Part shown: positions 21,425 to 33,415 of the stretch, piece by piece
How the letters are laid out: each line of letters begins with the position of its first letter
How positions within the stretch are numbered: position 1 is the first letter of the stretch
NCBI GenBank assembly: GCA_051453625.1
Contig: JBOZIK010000001.1
Span: 284,318,516-284,382,515, forward strand
Reading direction: 5' to 3'
Source: Welwitschia mirabilis
Taxonomy: Eukaryota > Gnetophyta > Gnetopsida > Welwitschiales
Length of the DNA stretch: 64,000 nucleotides
Made by a program: the position numbers and the translations under genes
Notes under the pieces: generated by a model
What the model was told of the DNA's origin: nothing
What the model saw: the letters and a program-made list of their open reading frames with translations, nothing else
The model's database searches: none

Positions 21425-22480
21425 ATGACATGATAGATGTTTAAAAAGAGCATAAATTTTACTTTCTTACAAGTCTTTTTAAGTTAGTATTCATTGTTCT
21501 AGTGGTGGGTACTGATCCTCTCTAATAACACCTAAACTGATCTATTTTTTCTTTCTTTTATGTGTTTGTTTATCTTTCTTTCTACTAGTTGGTATTAGTT
21601 ATTTTTAGTGATATCCAAACTAATCCATCTTTAAGCTTTATTTTATCTAACTTGATATGTGTTACCGGTCTAATAATTTTTTAATAGATTACAATCAAGA
21701 AACGAAAAAACTAAAATTTAAGTCACTTTACTTGCTTTTTATTTTCTTTGTTTTTAATTCTCTGTGTGAATTCACTATTATAAACACTAAAAATATAAAA
21801 TATCTTTAATTTTTATTAAGAGTGATTTCAATTGCATTATCATTTTTTCCTTTTTATTATATTTTTCTATGAACCTATTATGTTAAATAATCTATAAGCT
21901 TTTTATAAACTATTGTAGTTTTTTTGAACTCAAAACTCTCAATGTCACTAACATCACTAGCCTTTTTGTTTGGAACACTCTCACTTTATGCATAGAGCCT
22001 TGTTTCATCTCTCTCAAACCTTTTTGATATCATGCCTTCATTTCATTTTTAAAAAGTCATCAAAACATAACCTTTTAGTGAACTTTATATACCATTTTAT
22101 GAAAACTTGACATGGATTAGGAACATGATCCTTTTACGAGATCATACAAAGTAATTTTAAACCCTACTTTGCTTATGGAAACTATAAAAATCCCTAAAAC
22201 ATACCTAATTATGTTTAACATAAAACTATAAGAGATTATATTTAGGCCAAATAAACTTTAGGAAACTACATTTAATGTAATTACAAAAACTCTTATCCTT
22301 CATTCTTCCTTCCATATTCATTTGACTAACACCCACAACATTTAGATCAACATTCTTATCTTGAATTTAAAAGGCCTTATTTACCACAAGATAAGTTTGA
22401 TCTTATGCTTTTCATCACCCCTCATCATTCTTATCTATTATCATTCAATCCTTATCTTCTAACCTCCTACATACAACAAT
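21425..22480 (+). other. gypsy-C leader
   Basis: Non-coding, AT-rich. Two copies of a GGTA / GATC / CCTAAACTGATC-type block at about 21500-21640 match gypsy-A leader blocks in reverse complement. Confidence 0.5.
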
Positions 22481-22870
22481 AATCTTCATCCACTACTTTG
22501 AGGAGTTAGCAAGAAAATTCATGGATGCTTAAGTCTAGATTAATCATGATAATAAAAGAACTTTGAAACAACACTTCTCTTTTGTAAGTAACCTTGAGTA
22601 AGATTTCCAAACCCACATTCAAATTCTCCAACAAATAACCTAGACTAATTCTTAAATCATTAGAATTCTTAACCAGTAGAAGAGATACCTTTTAATAATC
22701 CACAAATCTAAGGGTCTTAAAAACTTTAAAAGGACTAAGGATAGTCAAACTAATGATACTCAAGCCATATGCTTTAGAAATGATGAAATAATAAATAATA
22801 AAATCCATGAGGATATTGAGTTTAAGAATGCAATAGAAAATGATCAACTATTTAAAAAAAAACCTATACG
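22481..22870 (+). pseudogene. gypsy-C gag remnant
   Basis: The broken frame shows F-E-E-L-A-R-K-F-M near 22500, then a helical stretch rich in Gln and Asn and a K-T-L-K-G block, in the order found in the C-terminal half of Athila/Tat gag. Stops are frequent. No zinc knuckle was found. The assignment is weak alone and is supported by its place between primer site and RT linker. Confidence 0.4.
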
Positions 22871-23164
22871 TTTGGTAGAGGATTAGATATATTAGAGGAT
22901 GAATAATCATTAGAAGATAAAGAACCATTTAAAAAAGGATATATCTTATAGAGTCTTATAATAAAGGATAAGACATTAAGAAACATCAATTAAAATAACA
23001 TTAAATTACAACTCTTGTTACTTAACCAACCACATGAGGATAAATTCCTTAGTTGCCTTAATGAATAAAAAAACATTAGCAAAGAGCCCATACATAATTC
23101 ATCTTATGAGTAATCCTCATGTTTTTGTGAACAACTCCATGGATCAACCATTGTATCTTCGTAT

Positions 23165-23365
23165 TTATCTATAAAGAAAGATCCAAATCTTAAAGAAAGA
23201 GATAAGTCTTCTTTGGAATTGGAACCACATTTTAAAGATCTTACACATTATTTCTTTAATGAACATCTACCTTATCAAGTAATTTCCAATTCATCTTTGT
23301 CTTGTTCTTAAAATGATGTCTCACAAGAGTTGTTAAACAAACATAAATAAGATAAGGAGTGGATC
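23165..23365 (+). pseudogene. gypsy-C protease-to-RT linker
   Basis: The plus frame reads S-L-E-L-E-P-H-F-K-D-L-T-H, then V-I-S-N-S-S-L-S and E-L-L-N-K-H-K, matching the L-E-L-K-P-L-P...V-I-I-S-S-L...L-L-x-x-H-K pattern at the RT entry of this lineage. No protease active site was found between gag and here, and no RT catalytic box beyond, so the element seems to have lost most of pol. Confidence 0.45.
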
Positions 23366-24999
23366 ATTTTTATTTTTAAATGTATAAGCCTTTTTCTTTG
23401 GAAAAGTGTTATTTCTAATTTCATGGACTCTTACACAAAAATTTACATCAATTCTCTCCTAGTTCAAAATGCTCCACAAAGTTTTGAATCATTTGACCTT
23501 TACTTCCACATTCTTGATCCTTCATACATATACCACTATAGAATATGTTTAGCTTTTAGATGAGATTTTTCTTTTTAGGATATATTTTTCTTTTAGGATA
23601 GATTTAGTTTGGAAAAACCTAAAAACATTACAAACATTTGTATTTTATGATGTCTCTTGCCTATAACCTCATAAGTATTACCATTTATACAATCATCACC
23701 TTAAAATCTTTCACTTAGGAAATTCAAAATTTCATCATCACTTTAAGCCTCTTAATCCATCACTTCCATTTTCTAATAATCCTACTAAACTAATAAATCA
23801 TTTACACTAGCCATTCATTTATGAATTTTTGATATGTATAGACCTTGGTTAATGGCCTTTAACAAAAAAATCAATAATAAGTAATCTTTTTATCACTTAA
23901 GTAATGGTTATGATTAAATTCACTTATATATTTTTAAGAAAGAGGTATGCTTACTTTACATTTAATTGTTAAAGGCATGATTACTTAAGATCTCGTATTT
24001 TGGTAAAACATGCTTAAAAATGTGGAGTCTAACTCATATTGTGTTTCTTATATGTTAAAATATTTTAACGTGCATAAGATTTTTCTTGATTATGCTAATG
24101 AATTGATGGCCCCTCTAATGTGCATAAAAAAATAAATATGAGAAGATAAACAAAATAAAAATAAATCTCTTCTTCAAACTTATAACTCATTAATCAACTA
24201 ATTAAATTTAGTTAATTACATTAAGGCTATGAAGGATCACTGATAATGCAACTCCAATGATTTAATTATGACATAATCAATTACATCTAGGCTATAAATG
24301 CTCACTGGTAATGCAACACTAATATCGTTCTAAATTAAAATGCTTAACTTTATTAAAAGAAAATGGTATAATGCTACATACTTAATGTGATTCAAAGGAT
24401 TAAAAATAAGGACATATATGTTGGCAAAAAAGGAAAATAAAACAAAGAAAAATAAGGGAATTATATTCCTTCTATTTTATGTTGTCTTTAACTTTCATAC
24501 TTAATATTCACTATGATTTCTTAAAAATTTATAAGTTACTTAGTCATTACTACACTTACTTAAAATCAAGATCCACTAAAACAATACAAAAACAAAATAA
24601 GAGCTATTAACATAGGTAGGCTTACATGTTTATTGATCAGTTTTATGGTTAAGTTCTTTGACACATTTTAATTTTCCATCTCCATCATCCATTCCACTTG
24701 ACTAACATTTCATGAGAAATAAATCATAAGGCATATACCATTTTCACTTAGAACTTTTACAAAGAAATAGAATGATTATATTAAATTAGGTAGTTTTCCC
24801 TTAGTTACATTACTTTGCATCTTTTCTTTTAATAAAAGAACTTGTTGAGATTTTTTTAAGGATATGTTCTCAAAATGATTTTAACACTTTCTATCATTAA
24901 ACTTTTTTGGTTGGGTTATGCATCTATTTTTATAAAATTTTTAAATATTAATACCTTAATTTAAGAAAATTAGTTATAAATTTTTTAAAGATATATCAT
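23366..24999. other. gypsy-C interior, no recognisable coding
   Basis: AT-rich sequence with no open frame above 60 codons and no retroelement motif that I can find. It ends at the N run 25000-25560. Confidence 0.5.
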
Positions 25000-25560
25000 N
25001 NNNNNNNNNNNNNNNNNNNNNNNNNNNNNNNNNNNNNNNNNNNNNNNNNNNNNNNNNNNNNNNNNNNNNNNNNNNNNNNNNNNNNNNNNNNNNNNNNNNN
25101 NNNNNNNNNNNNNNNNNNNNNNNNNNNNNNNNNNNNNNNNNNNNNNNNNNNNNNNNNNNNNNNNNNNNNNNNNNNNNNNNNNNNNNNNNNNNNNNNNNNN
25201 NNNNNNNNNNNNNNNNNNNNNNNNNNNNNNNNNNNNNNNNNNNNNNNNNNNNNNNNNNNNNNNNNNNNNNNNNNNNNNNNNNNNNNNNNNNNNNNNNNNN
25301 NNNNNNNNNNNNNNNNNNNNNNNNNNNNNNNNNNNNNNNNNNNNNNNNNNNNNNNNNNNNNNNNNNNNNNNNNNNNNNNNNNNNNNNNNNNNNNNNNNNN
25401 NNNNNNNNNNNNNNNNNNNNNNNNNNNNNNNNNNNNNNNNNNNNNNNNNNNNNNNNNNNNNNNNNNNNNNNNNNNNNNNNNNNNNNNNNNNNNNNNNNNN
25501 NNNNNNNNNNNNNNNNNNNNNNNNNNNNNNNNNNNNNNNNNNNNNNNNNNNNNNNNNNNN
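25000..25560. other. Assembly gap (561 N)
   Basis: Unknown sequence inside gypsy-C just before its 3' LTR; it hides part of any pol remnant. Confidence 0.95.
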
Positions 25561-25600
25561 AATTTTGCTATGAGTTTAGTAAAAGTCTGATTGGAAGGTG

Positions 25601-26999
25601 TATTAACATATAAAAATTAACATTTATATTAAGTGTTTTAGATCAATTTAGTATAAATGAAGACATTAGTTCAATTGTTTTAATCATAAAATATGTCTTT
25701 TATTATTTTTAATTTCTTTACAATAATTGCAAATATTTAGCGATATTTTGAAATACATGTTAAAAGATGGGCAAAATTATGCATAAAGTAATTGTGGTAA
25801 TGGAGATATTAGGGGATGTTACATAGCAATAGCATTGAAAGACATGTGATAGAGGCATGAGGATGTAACACTAGAGACACATGGTGATAGCATTGATTGG
25901 TAGAGAAATTTGCTATAAAGATCACATGTTGGACTTATCATGATAAACATTCCACCTAACATTATATAATAATATCCATCAAATGCTAGAAGACAGCCTT
26001 CACCAAATGATAAATGATGAGGATTCTACCTGATGCTATAGGATAGAATCTTATCTACCTAATACTATAAGATAATCTCCATCAAATCCTACATGATAGA
26101 ATCTTATCTACCAAATGCTAAATAATGAAGATTATCTTATAGNNNNNNNNNNACTATAAACCAAAGTCTCTTAACCATATAAATTCTACCCTTGTCTATA
26201 AAAGGGCCTTAATCCTTGATTTGTAATCATCCTTTATTTTTAAAAGTAAAATATTTCTTAGAGTGTTAAGTTAACATGGCCCTTTGAGTTCTTTCTTTGG
26301 GGAATAAACTTATTGCAAGTATAACTTGAGGAGTTTGTTTTATCTTCCTTCTTCTTTTGTTTATGTAATGTATCTTTTTTAATTAAGTACAAGTATATTT
26401 TTATTTTGATTTTGAGTCACAAATAACTTTGTACTTTTAATACTTAGGGAATTTACTCTATAATTAATTAATTCATTAGTTAATTAATTTAACTATTGTT
26501 AATATAATTGATCTAATGCATAATCATTGATCTTTTGTCAACTGAGTGAATTCATTAGTTAATTAGTCTAACTATTGTTAATCTAATTGATCTTATGCAT
26601 AATCATTCATACTTTTCATCCTTATTTTAAAGCTACAAAAAACCAAGTAATATTTAAATTCACTAATTCTTATATGATGAATGAGATTATGTCATCATGA
26701 CCTAAGTTGTTATTGCTTGATATTTTAAATTGTATTTCAAAAATGTGCAAGACATTATTGGAGTGAAGAATAGCTATTTAACGAAACGGGTGAGCCCTTG
26801 GAGCTTGCTTGCTTCACTCCTTATCTAATTAAAGTTTTAACTAATTCTCAACACTCTTCTTTCCCCTTTTATTTAATTTATAACTTGCAATTAAGTAGGA
26901 TTGTGTAATTTTTGATTAACTAATTTAAATAATCCTTGTGAAAGAATGGTACCAGTTGTTAACTCAGTTTTAAATATAGTTCATGTACTAAAATAAACA
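25601..26999 (+). repeat. gypsy-C 3' LTR (1399 bp)
   Basis: Preceded by a weak purine tract (TTGGAAGGTG) and starting TATTAACATA. It contains the short-repeat array (25947-26142, cut by ten Ns), TATAAAAGG at 26197-26205 and the GGAGCTTGCTTGCTTC block near 26801. It ends AAATAAACA, followed by the TTAAG duplication. Near 26480-26600 it has a short internal duplication absent from the left LTR. Confidence 0.85.
26197..26205 (+). promoter_or_regulatory. gypsy-C 3' LTR TATA box
   Basis: TATAAAAGG, a near-consensus TATA box, better kept than its partner in the left LTR. Confidence 0.6.
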
Positions 27000-27004
27000 T
27001 TAAG

Positions 27005-27460
27005 TTAGAGTCTTGNNNNNNNNNNGTAAGTTTTGTACTAGAATCCTTTTTTATCATAAGATATCTAATGTCAGCATGATTAGCATAGACATTTATATGA
27101 AAATCAAGAAGATAATGTCTAAGTTTATTAAGATAAAAGATAACAAAAAACATTTATTTTTACTATGATGCTATAGTTAAATTGGAAACTGGAAAGGGTT
27201 TTACTAATGTAGATAATGAATTTTAATCCCTTTTGATGTTTTTATTCTAACACACCACCTATGACTATGTTACTAGCATTGCACATAAGTTCAAATATTT
27301 GTTCTAATTAGGACCTCCTACTATAGGCGTAGAAGTGATTTTTTCCTTAAGTATTTCAAAGGAAAGTTTAAAATATTCATTTCATTTAAATTTAACATCT
27401 TTTTATAGTAATAAGTAGAAGGAGTTTCATACTTTGGCATAGTCCTTAATAAATATTCTA
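27005..27460 (-). pseudogene. gypsy-B RNase H, split by gypsy-C
   Basis: On the minus strand the domain starts near 27350 with F-E-L-M-C-N-A-S-N, the metal-binding M-C-D-A-S-D with both Asp changed to Asn, then I-G-G-V-L-E and Y-I-S-K-T-L. A 64-codon frame (26959-27153) runs F-Y-L-N-K-L-R-H-Y-L-L-D-F and A-N-H-A-D-I-R-Y-L, ending L-Q-D-S-N-L just where gypsy-C begins. The missing tail resumes at 20050 on the far side of gypsy-C. Confidence 0.85.
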
Positions 27461-28460
27461 TGAAAACTAACATGATAAGGAAAGATCTAACTTATTTTAC
27501 ATTGGTTTGAAAAGGAATATTTTTAATAATTTCTATTTAGAGGAACCTATCCTAATTCCTTCACTAGAAATATGATGTTCCAATACTATCCCATATCTTA
27601 CAAGGAATTAACTTTTCTCCAAACTTAAATGAAGACCACTTTCTATGTAAGGATTTAAGACTTTATTAATCTTTTCAATTCTTTTTTTAAAATATAAAAG
27701 TCATTCATAAAGATATCTATAGAATCTTTAATCTTATTGGAAAATATAATAATCATGGCTCATTGAAATGTTTTAGATGAGAACATAAATATAAGGACAT
27801 TTTTCTAAAGTTAAAATGCTAAAGGATGAGGTAAAAGTTATTTTAGATTAATCTTCATTAGTAATACATACTTAGTTGTAGCAATTATAGCCATTAAGAA
27901 AATAATAGTAGAAGTAACCTTGGATTCTAGGAGGTACTTGGTCTAGAAATAGTAATAAATAATGATCTTTTTTTATGATGTCATTGAGTTTGCTAAAGTT
28001 AATACACACTCATCACTTTCCACACTTTTTTGGTACTATGCTTAAGGGAATAATTCATTCACTATTAGAAATGACATATATGATTCCAACATGTACAAGT
28101 TTAATGATTTCATCTTTAAGTATCTACTTAAGGTTTGGGTTAAGTCTTCTTTATGGTTATCTAATGGATTTAGCATTGTCTTCCAAGTAGATTTTATGTT
28201 AAACTATAAAAGAAGGGATGGCTATAAGATCTTTATAAGTCTAAGAAAGAGCATTTTTTTATTAGAGATAAGAAGGTGAATCAATGATTTTTCTTGGGAT
28301 GAATAAAGATAAGTATTAATAATTAAAGATCTTTTAGAATCATCATGTGAGAAACTATATTTTAACCCATTTGGTAGTTCTTTAAGTTGTAAATCATGGT
28401 TATTTATCATAAATGTAGAACATTCATCTACATGAAGTACATTTTTACTAGATCTCACAT
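27461..28460 (-). pseudogene. gypsy-B reverse transcriptase, catalytic Asp lost
   Basis: The N-terminal linker is open at 28222-28458 (L-Q-L-K-E-L-P-N-G-L-K-Y, then S-L-I-I-N-T). The catalytic box should be F-M-D-D but reads F-M-N-D at 27700-27711. Downstream near 27600-27650 is L-H-L-S-L-E-K-S, then Y-G-I-V-L-E-H-H-I-S-S, the end of the palm domain. Stops and frameshifts occur between these blocks. Plus-strand frames at 27975-28279 are antisense to it and not genes. Confidence 0.85.
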
Positions 28461-28503
28461 GTTCGAAGTCATAATGAAGGAGGGTTTGAAACTCCTCTTT
28501 TAC

Positions 28504-29160
28504 TTATTCATCTAATATTTTCCATAGAATGTTAATTTTGAGGTTATAAGAGTTAGAGAAGTTTACACTTTTTATAACTTTAATACATTCTTCACAATTA
28601 TCAAATAATATTTCATGTTGTAAACTAATGAGCCTTTCTTCTATGGGATGATATTGAAGAAGCATGATAAATTTAATTTGTTTATCTAAATATAACTTAT
28701 CTCCCATGTCTTTCTTAGTTATGTTAAAGACAATAGTTATGAATTTCTTATTTTCCACATGATAGTCCATCATCCCTGTGCATGTATTAATAGCACAGTG
28801 AGTTGTTGCATAAAAGGTTCTAATTAGGGCTAAAGGATATCATCCATTATATTTACCTTAATTATAACTACATCTATTGGGTAAATGGATTTCTCTATTT
28901 ATATCACTAAGTCCTTAGTGATTCTAATTAGTCTTTAATAGTTGTATTCACTAATACCAACATAATCGTTATTAGTTCTCTTCTACTTTCTATTCTAAAT
29001 TTCTTGCAAATATGAAGTGGTTTTATGTAAACATTAGCCCCTATGTTAAATAAGGCCTCCTTTATCTTTTTATTATCTTATAAAATTACAATAACTAATA
29101 ACATCTTGAGGGTCTTTAGACTTAGAATAGTTTTGCATAACTAATTTAGAAAAAGATTTT
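28504..29160 (-). pseudogene. gypsy-B aspartic protease, catalytic Asp changed to Asn
   Basis: The active site reads A-L-F-N-I-G-A-N-V; the Asn codon at 29045-29047 replaces the catalytic Asp. The C-terminal block A-T-T-H-C-A-I-N-T-C-T-G lies near 28800, then Y-H-V-E-N-K-K in the 89-codon open frame (28504-28773). The layout equals that of gypsy-A, but the sequences are too different to be the same family. Confidence 0.75.
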
Positions 29161-29860
29161 GCTATGAATACTCAACTTGATATGGTTCTCTTTTACTTTC
29201 TCTTAACTAAGTCCTTTCATATCCTATTGTACTTAGGATTTTCTTACAATATTTCACAAAAGAGTAGGTTAATACTTACCTATTGTGTAACTACTTTAAA
29301 ATACTAATCATAAGTAGGATTAATCTTCAATTTCTTTAACCATGAAGTTTTATTCCCATTGGTTGTATTATTGTTAGGTCTATCTTGGATGTTAAAGGAA
29401 AAATAAGGATTTTAAAGGATTTCAATGTCATCATCATTAGTTACATCCTTCTCATTATTGTTAGATATTAAGGCTTCTTGATCTAGAGTTGTATTAGTCC
29501 CACCTCTTATCATGCCAATATTTCTTCACATCGTTGAGGTTTGGGCTTGTTTGAGTTGTAACAGAACCTTAGGTCTTTGATTTCCTAGCATTTCTTGTTG
29601 AAGAATGCCTATTAGATTTTCAATGCTCTTGTTTTAGCTCTTAATATTTTTTTTAGTTGCCTCTTCCATCATCTTAAGTTCTTCTATAGAGTCATGAAGT
29701 GAATTTTCCTAGTGTTTCAATAACTAGACAATTTCTATTGAAAATTTAAATTTTTTGAATTTATTCTCAAAAGAGTTATTCAAAGTAGATGACGAATTAT
29801 TTTTCTTAGTTATAATTATTGATTATTTCTTAAAATATTAGGCTTTTAGTTAAATGCATA
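29161..29860 (-). pseudogene. gypsy-B gag-protease linker and gag C-terminal part
   Basis: No clean motif is left. The minus-strand frame near 29330-29400 is Asn-rich, as expected for the gag tail. Stops are frequent. Assigned mainly by position between protease and the gag core. Confidence 0.35.
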
Positions 29861-30770
29861 AGAATCTACAAGAATCACCTCTTTATAAGTTAGCAAAATA
29901 GAATAATCTTCTATGGCATAGGAATAATCTTTACAAATGTTACATAAAGAGTAAGATGTTAAAGGCTTTCCATTCAATAATTTAGCATTACAAATAACTC
30001 TTTTGTATCTTCTAACTTATTATTAAGATCTTTAATCTAGTTTATAGGGCTAGCTTTCTTTTCATGTTGCACTCTCTATAAGTCTTTTAACATTTATCCT
30101 ATAGTTCTACCTTCCTTGAAGATTGGTTTAGGTTAATTTTGACTTATCTCCATTAATTCCTATAATAATATTTAAGAATCATCTAAAATAAGGTTGAGTA
30201 GATAGCCTTAAAATGAAAAATCTACTAATTACCTTATTTGACTATTTAAACCCCTATAAATAAGATTAATAAGTTCTTTCTTTATGAATGCATCTTCCAA
30301 ATTTGATGATGTGGATATTAAGGATCTCTCATAAGTTGTAGAATAGTCTTCATGAGGTAGAAATAAAACTTTACAACTTATTTTATTCTCCTTCTCATGG
30401 TTGTTTCACTTATGAATCTTTTGATAAAGGTATACTATGCTTATTTACAACTCTTAAGGCTTTTACGTGGAATAGTTTTCAACTAATTTTTAGATTTTTA
30501 TCTAAGTCTGAAGGAAAAATAATCATGTATGTTCTATCAATAATATTATTCTTCTCATTTTCCGAGGTAAGGATCATGTGTTCAAATTTAGCTAAGTGTT
30601 AAAAGGGGTTCTGATCATTGTTTTCTAAAAATGTTAAATAAGTATTATGGTTTTTCAATTTAACATCATCGTCTATGATTAAGTCAAAGGGATTTTGTAC
30701 TTTTCATTTAAGATATTTAGAGGTAATGTTTGAAATTAAAGCCATATTAGCAAAAAACATTATTTAAATA
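29861..30770 (-). pseudogene. gypsy-B gag core remnant
   Basis: A likely start codon lies at about 30745 on the minus strand. Near 30600-30500 the frame shows N-P-F, a stop, then H-L-A-K-F-E-H-M-I-L-T and further on I-I-F-P-S-D-L-D-K-N-L, matching the plant gag pattern D-P-x-x-H-L-x-x-F then F-P-F-S-L-x-x-x-A-x-x-W. Assigned by this block and by position. Confidence 0.5.
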
Positions 30771-32015
30771 GGATAAATTACTATTTGAAAAATTTAGGGA
30801 ATTTTTAAAAGGTCAAGGATTTTTAGAAGAGGTTGACCGATTATTAGGAGTGGTTTTTTTAAGTTTTAGAATGTAAAGCATATGAATAAAAAACATAATG
30901 TAGAAGAATCATCTTGCTTAATTTTAAAAAAAAAAGTTTTTTAATTACCTTAACTTATTAAATTAAAATAAATCAGACTTCTTTGATAGTTTATTAATGA
31001 AGCACATTTCTCTAAGATGATTTACCATTTCCCTGCATGATCATACAATGTTAAACAAACACTTTTACATCCAAGGAGCAATAATCTCTAGGATCACACA
31101 AAGTGCAAGGGATGGATTCCACTAACAATGGATGTGGCAATCATTCAGATTACACAAAGTATAGGCTAAGTTCATATGAAATGTGATCATTTCCAAGATT
31201 ACACAAAGTGTAAAGGGTAGACATAACAAATAATGGTAATATTTTCTAACAAAGTAGATATAATGGATAATATCTCACAAGGAAAGTAGATAATAGTGAT
31301 AATAACAACAAGAAAAGTAAATTATTTTAATTAAAAGAAAATGTAAGTGATGAAAAAAGAAATTATGTTACACTCCAAATGCGAATAATTAAGTAATAAT
31401 TTGTAGAACCCATAAGGTAATCATGTCCACACAAGTATATCCAACTTGGAAGGATGATACAACACTAATAAATAAACAATCTGAAATCAAACATATACTT
31501 TTATTGTAAGAATTAATTTTCCAAATTTCTTTGATGCCTCTATAGCAATGACATCAACATGTTAAAGTGTTAAATGTGCAACATGTCATCTGCTTCAAAT
31601 CCTTTATCTTATTTGGTCAATATCCTACCATATTTCAATATCTAATTCACATAAATACGCAATAGCATAGAGATTCAAATATAATCTCATAAACTAGTGA
31701 AGAATTTGATAATTATTTTGAACAGTAATTTATACAAAGAAGACAGTTATCCTATTCTTTTCAAATCAAGAATAAAGATGACATAACAATGAAATAATAG
31801 ATTGATTGTAGTGTATGAAATGAAATAACCATGTAATTATGAAATTCAATCCTACATGACATTAAGTTTACTAGCTTGTTTTCATTCAAGTTGGTTATTA
31901 TATTCTATATTAAAACTAGAATTAATCTAATGCTACATTAATTTAATTTCAACATAAAACATAAGGTAGGTAAGCATGAATAATTGAGAAATAATAAATT
32001 TGTTTTATTAATCAA
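30771..32015. repeat. AT-rich flank of gypsy-B with a short repeated block
   Basis: Position suggests the gypsy-B leader and 5' LTR, but no primer site or LTR pair could be confirmed because the 3' LTR is missing. A block GATYACACAAAGTGTAAGG occurs three times at about 31091-31112, 31147-31166 and 31196-31217, spaced about 50 bp. Confidence 0.35.
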
Positions 32016-32087
32016 AATATAACAACATCCACTTTCAGATAGTAAATCTTCAATATAACAACATCCAATTTCAAGTAATAAATCTTC
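32016..32087. repeat. 36-bp tandem repeat, two units
   Basis: Units 32016-32051 and 32052-32087 share AATATAACAACATCCA and TAAATCTTC, with a few differences in the middle. Confidence 0.8.
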
Positions 32088-33019
32088 AATGAAAGAGTCT
32101 CAACACAATACCAAGGAAAGCTCCTCTCATAAGTTAGGATGGATCTCTTGCCTAAATTAACTCTAAATATCATAAGATTACTTAATGCTCAAGGGATTCC
32201 TAAAATGGATGCCTAAGGGATGTATTTGGAAGTTTGGTTTAATAACTTGAAATGGTAACAAGTGTAAACTAAAAAGGTATAGTTACATTAATAATTTAAT
32301 AATAATTAAATTAGTTTTTGCATTAGTTAGAGTGGTTATGCTTCTAGGATTTATCTAAATGATTATGAGGGATGTTCCTCAACTTTTAATAGCTACCATC
32401 CATCTGTCTCTCTAATATAATTACTAATAATTATTCTTCTATATCCCTCTAAATGATCATGATGGTTAATTATCAGGAAATAGTGGCTAGTTTCTATTAG
32501 CTTTTACTAAGAGTCATCCCGGTATCTTCATCTGGATGTCCTAGAAAAAGAAGATCTTTTCTCATCAAAGTTATATCTAGTCATTATCCCTAAATTCATA
32601 ATTAATTTATTATGTTTTAAGCCATTAATCATCCTCTAAATATCTCCATAGTAAAGTTGGCTCTCATGCGATGTTTTAGCTAAAGAATTCTTATGTACTA
32701 CAACCTATAAGATGGACTTTCCTATCATACTAGATTTATTGAAAGGGATTATAGATTGATCAACCCTCAAAATTATGGAAAAGTTATCAATAATGGTGTA
32801 AAAATATACCTTTTGTGATCATCCTAATAATGGAGAGTACTTGTCATGATTCCCTTATAAATCTATTAAATAAGCCTAAAGACTTATTTTAAAACTATGG
32901 CAAATATGGAAAATTTGATATTACAATAATGAAATAAAATAAATTATTTAGAAACTTACATTTAAGATATTATCATGAGATTTCATTACTTTCATCAACA
33001 ACTTACAATACATACACTC
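32088..33019. other. AT-rich interval without recognised features
   Basis: No open frame, retroelement motif or repeat pair seen. It may be old LTR sequence of gypsy-B. Confidence 0.4.
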
Positions 33020-33041
33020 TATATATATATATATATATATA
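33020..33041. repeat. TA microsatellite
   Basis: Eleven TA units followed by a decayed ACATA tail, just outside the foldback element. Confidence 0.95.
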
Positions 33042-33065
33042 CATATAAATACATATATAGATATG

Positions 33066-33415
33066 AAATTTAGCTAAGTGATATCTATCAGTATTACCTT
33101 GTGGATAAGGGTATAAGCATTAACTCATACCAACTATCATTAACCATTTAAGTTAACCTTAGTTAAAGGCAATGTAGATCGTTGATCAAAAAGTTAATGT
33201 TGAGCATCGATCAAAGATTCAATTCCTCTTTTTTAGCTAAAAAGCTTCTCCTCTCAAGACTTAAATTTAGTAAACAATTAGCATTAAGTTTTTCTTTAAT
33301 GGTTTACATTACCTTATCTAAAATCAACTTAAATGATTAATAGTAATTAGTATTAGTCAATGCTCACATACTCATTCATAATGTAGCATTGATAGATATC
33401 ACTCAACCAAATGTT
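33066..33415. mobile_element. Foldback MITE with ~110-bp inverted ends
   Basis: The left arm (33066-33180) and the reverse complement of the right arm (33295-33415) match over about 110 bp. They share AGTGATATCTATCA, a TAAGCATT / GAGCATT block, CATTTAAGTT and GGTAATGTA / GGCAATGTAG. The 110-bp core is unrelated and non-coding. Size and structure fit a non-autonomous DNA transposon. No target duplication could be fixed, so the superfamily is open. Confidence 0.65.

Larger units (their letters stand above)
20056..26999 (+). mobile_element. Ty3/gypsy element gypsy-C, nested in gypsy-B
   Basis: Two long direct repeats (20056-21395 and 25601-26999) bound a 4.2 kb interior, flanked by TTAAG on both sides. 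The primer site beside the left LTR sets the plus orientation. The interior has gag and RT-linker traces but no integrase or RNase H, and 561 bp are unknown. It may be a deletion derivative or a largely non-autonomous element. It sits between the two halves of gypsy-B RNase H. Confidence 0.8.

Noticed and set aside
27975-28279. Two plus-strand open frames of 62-71 codons
   Set aside because: Antisense to the gypsy-B reverse transcriptase; no own motif.
31091-31217. Three GATTACACAAAGTG blocks considered as a regulatory array
   Set aside because: Only three copies with irregular spacing in probable old LTR sequence; reported as a repeat only.
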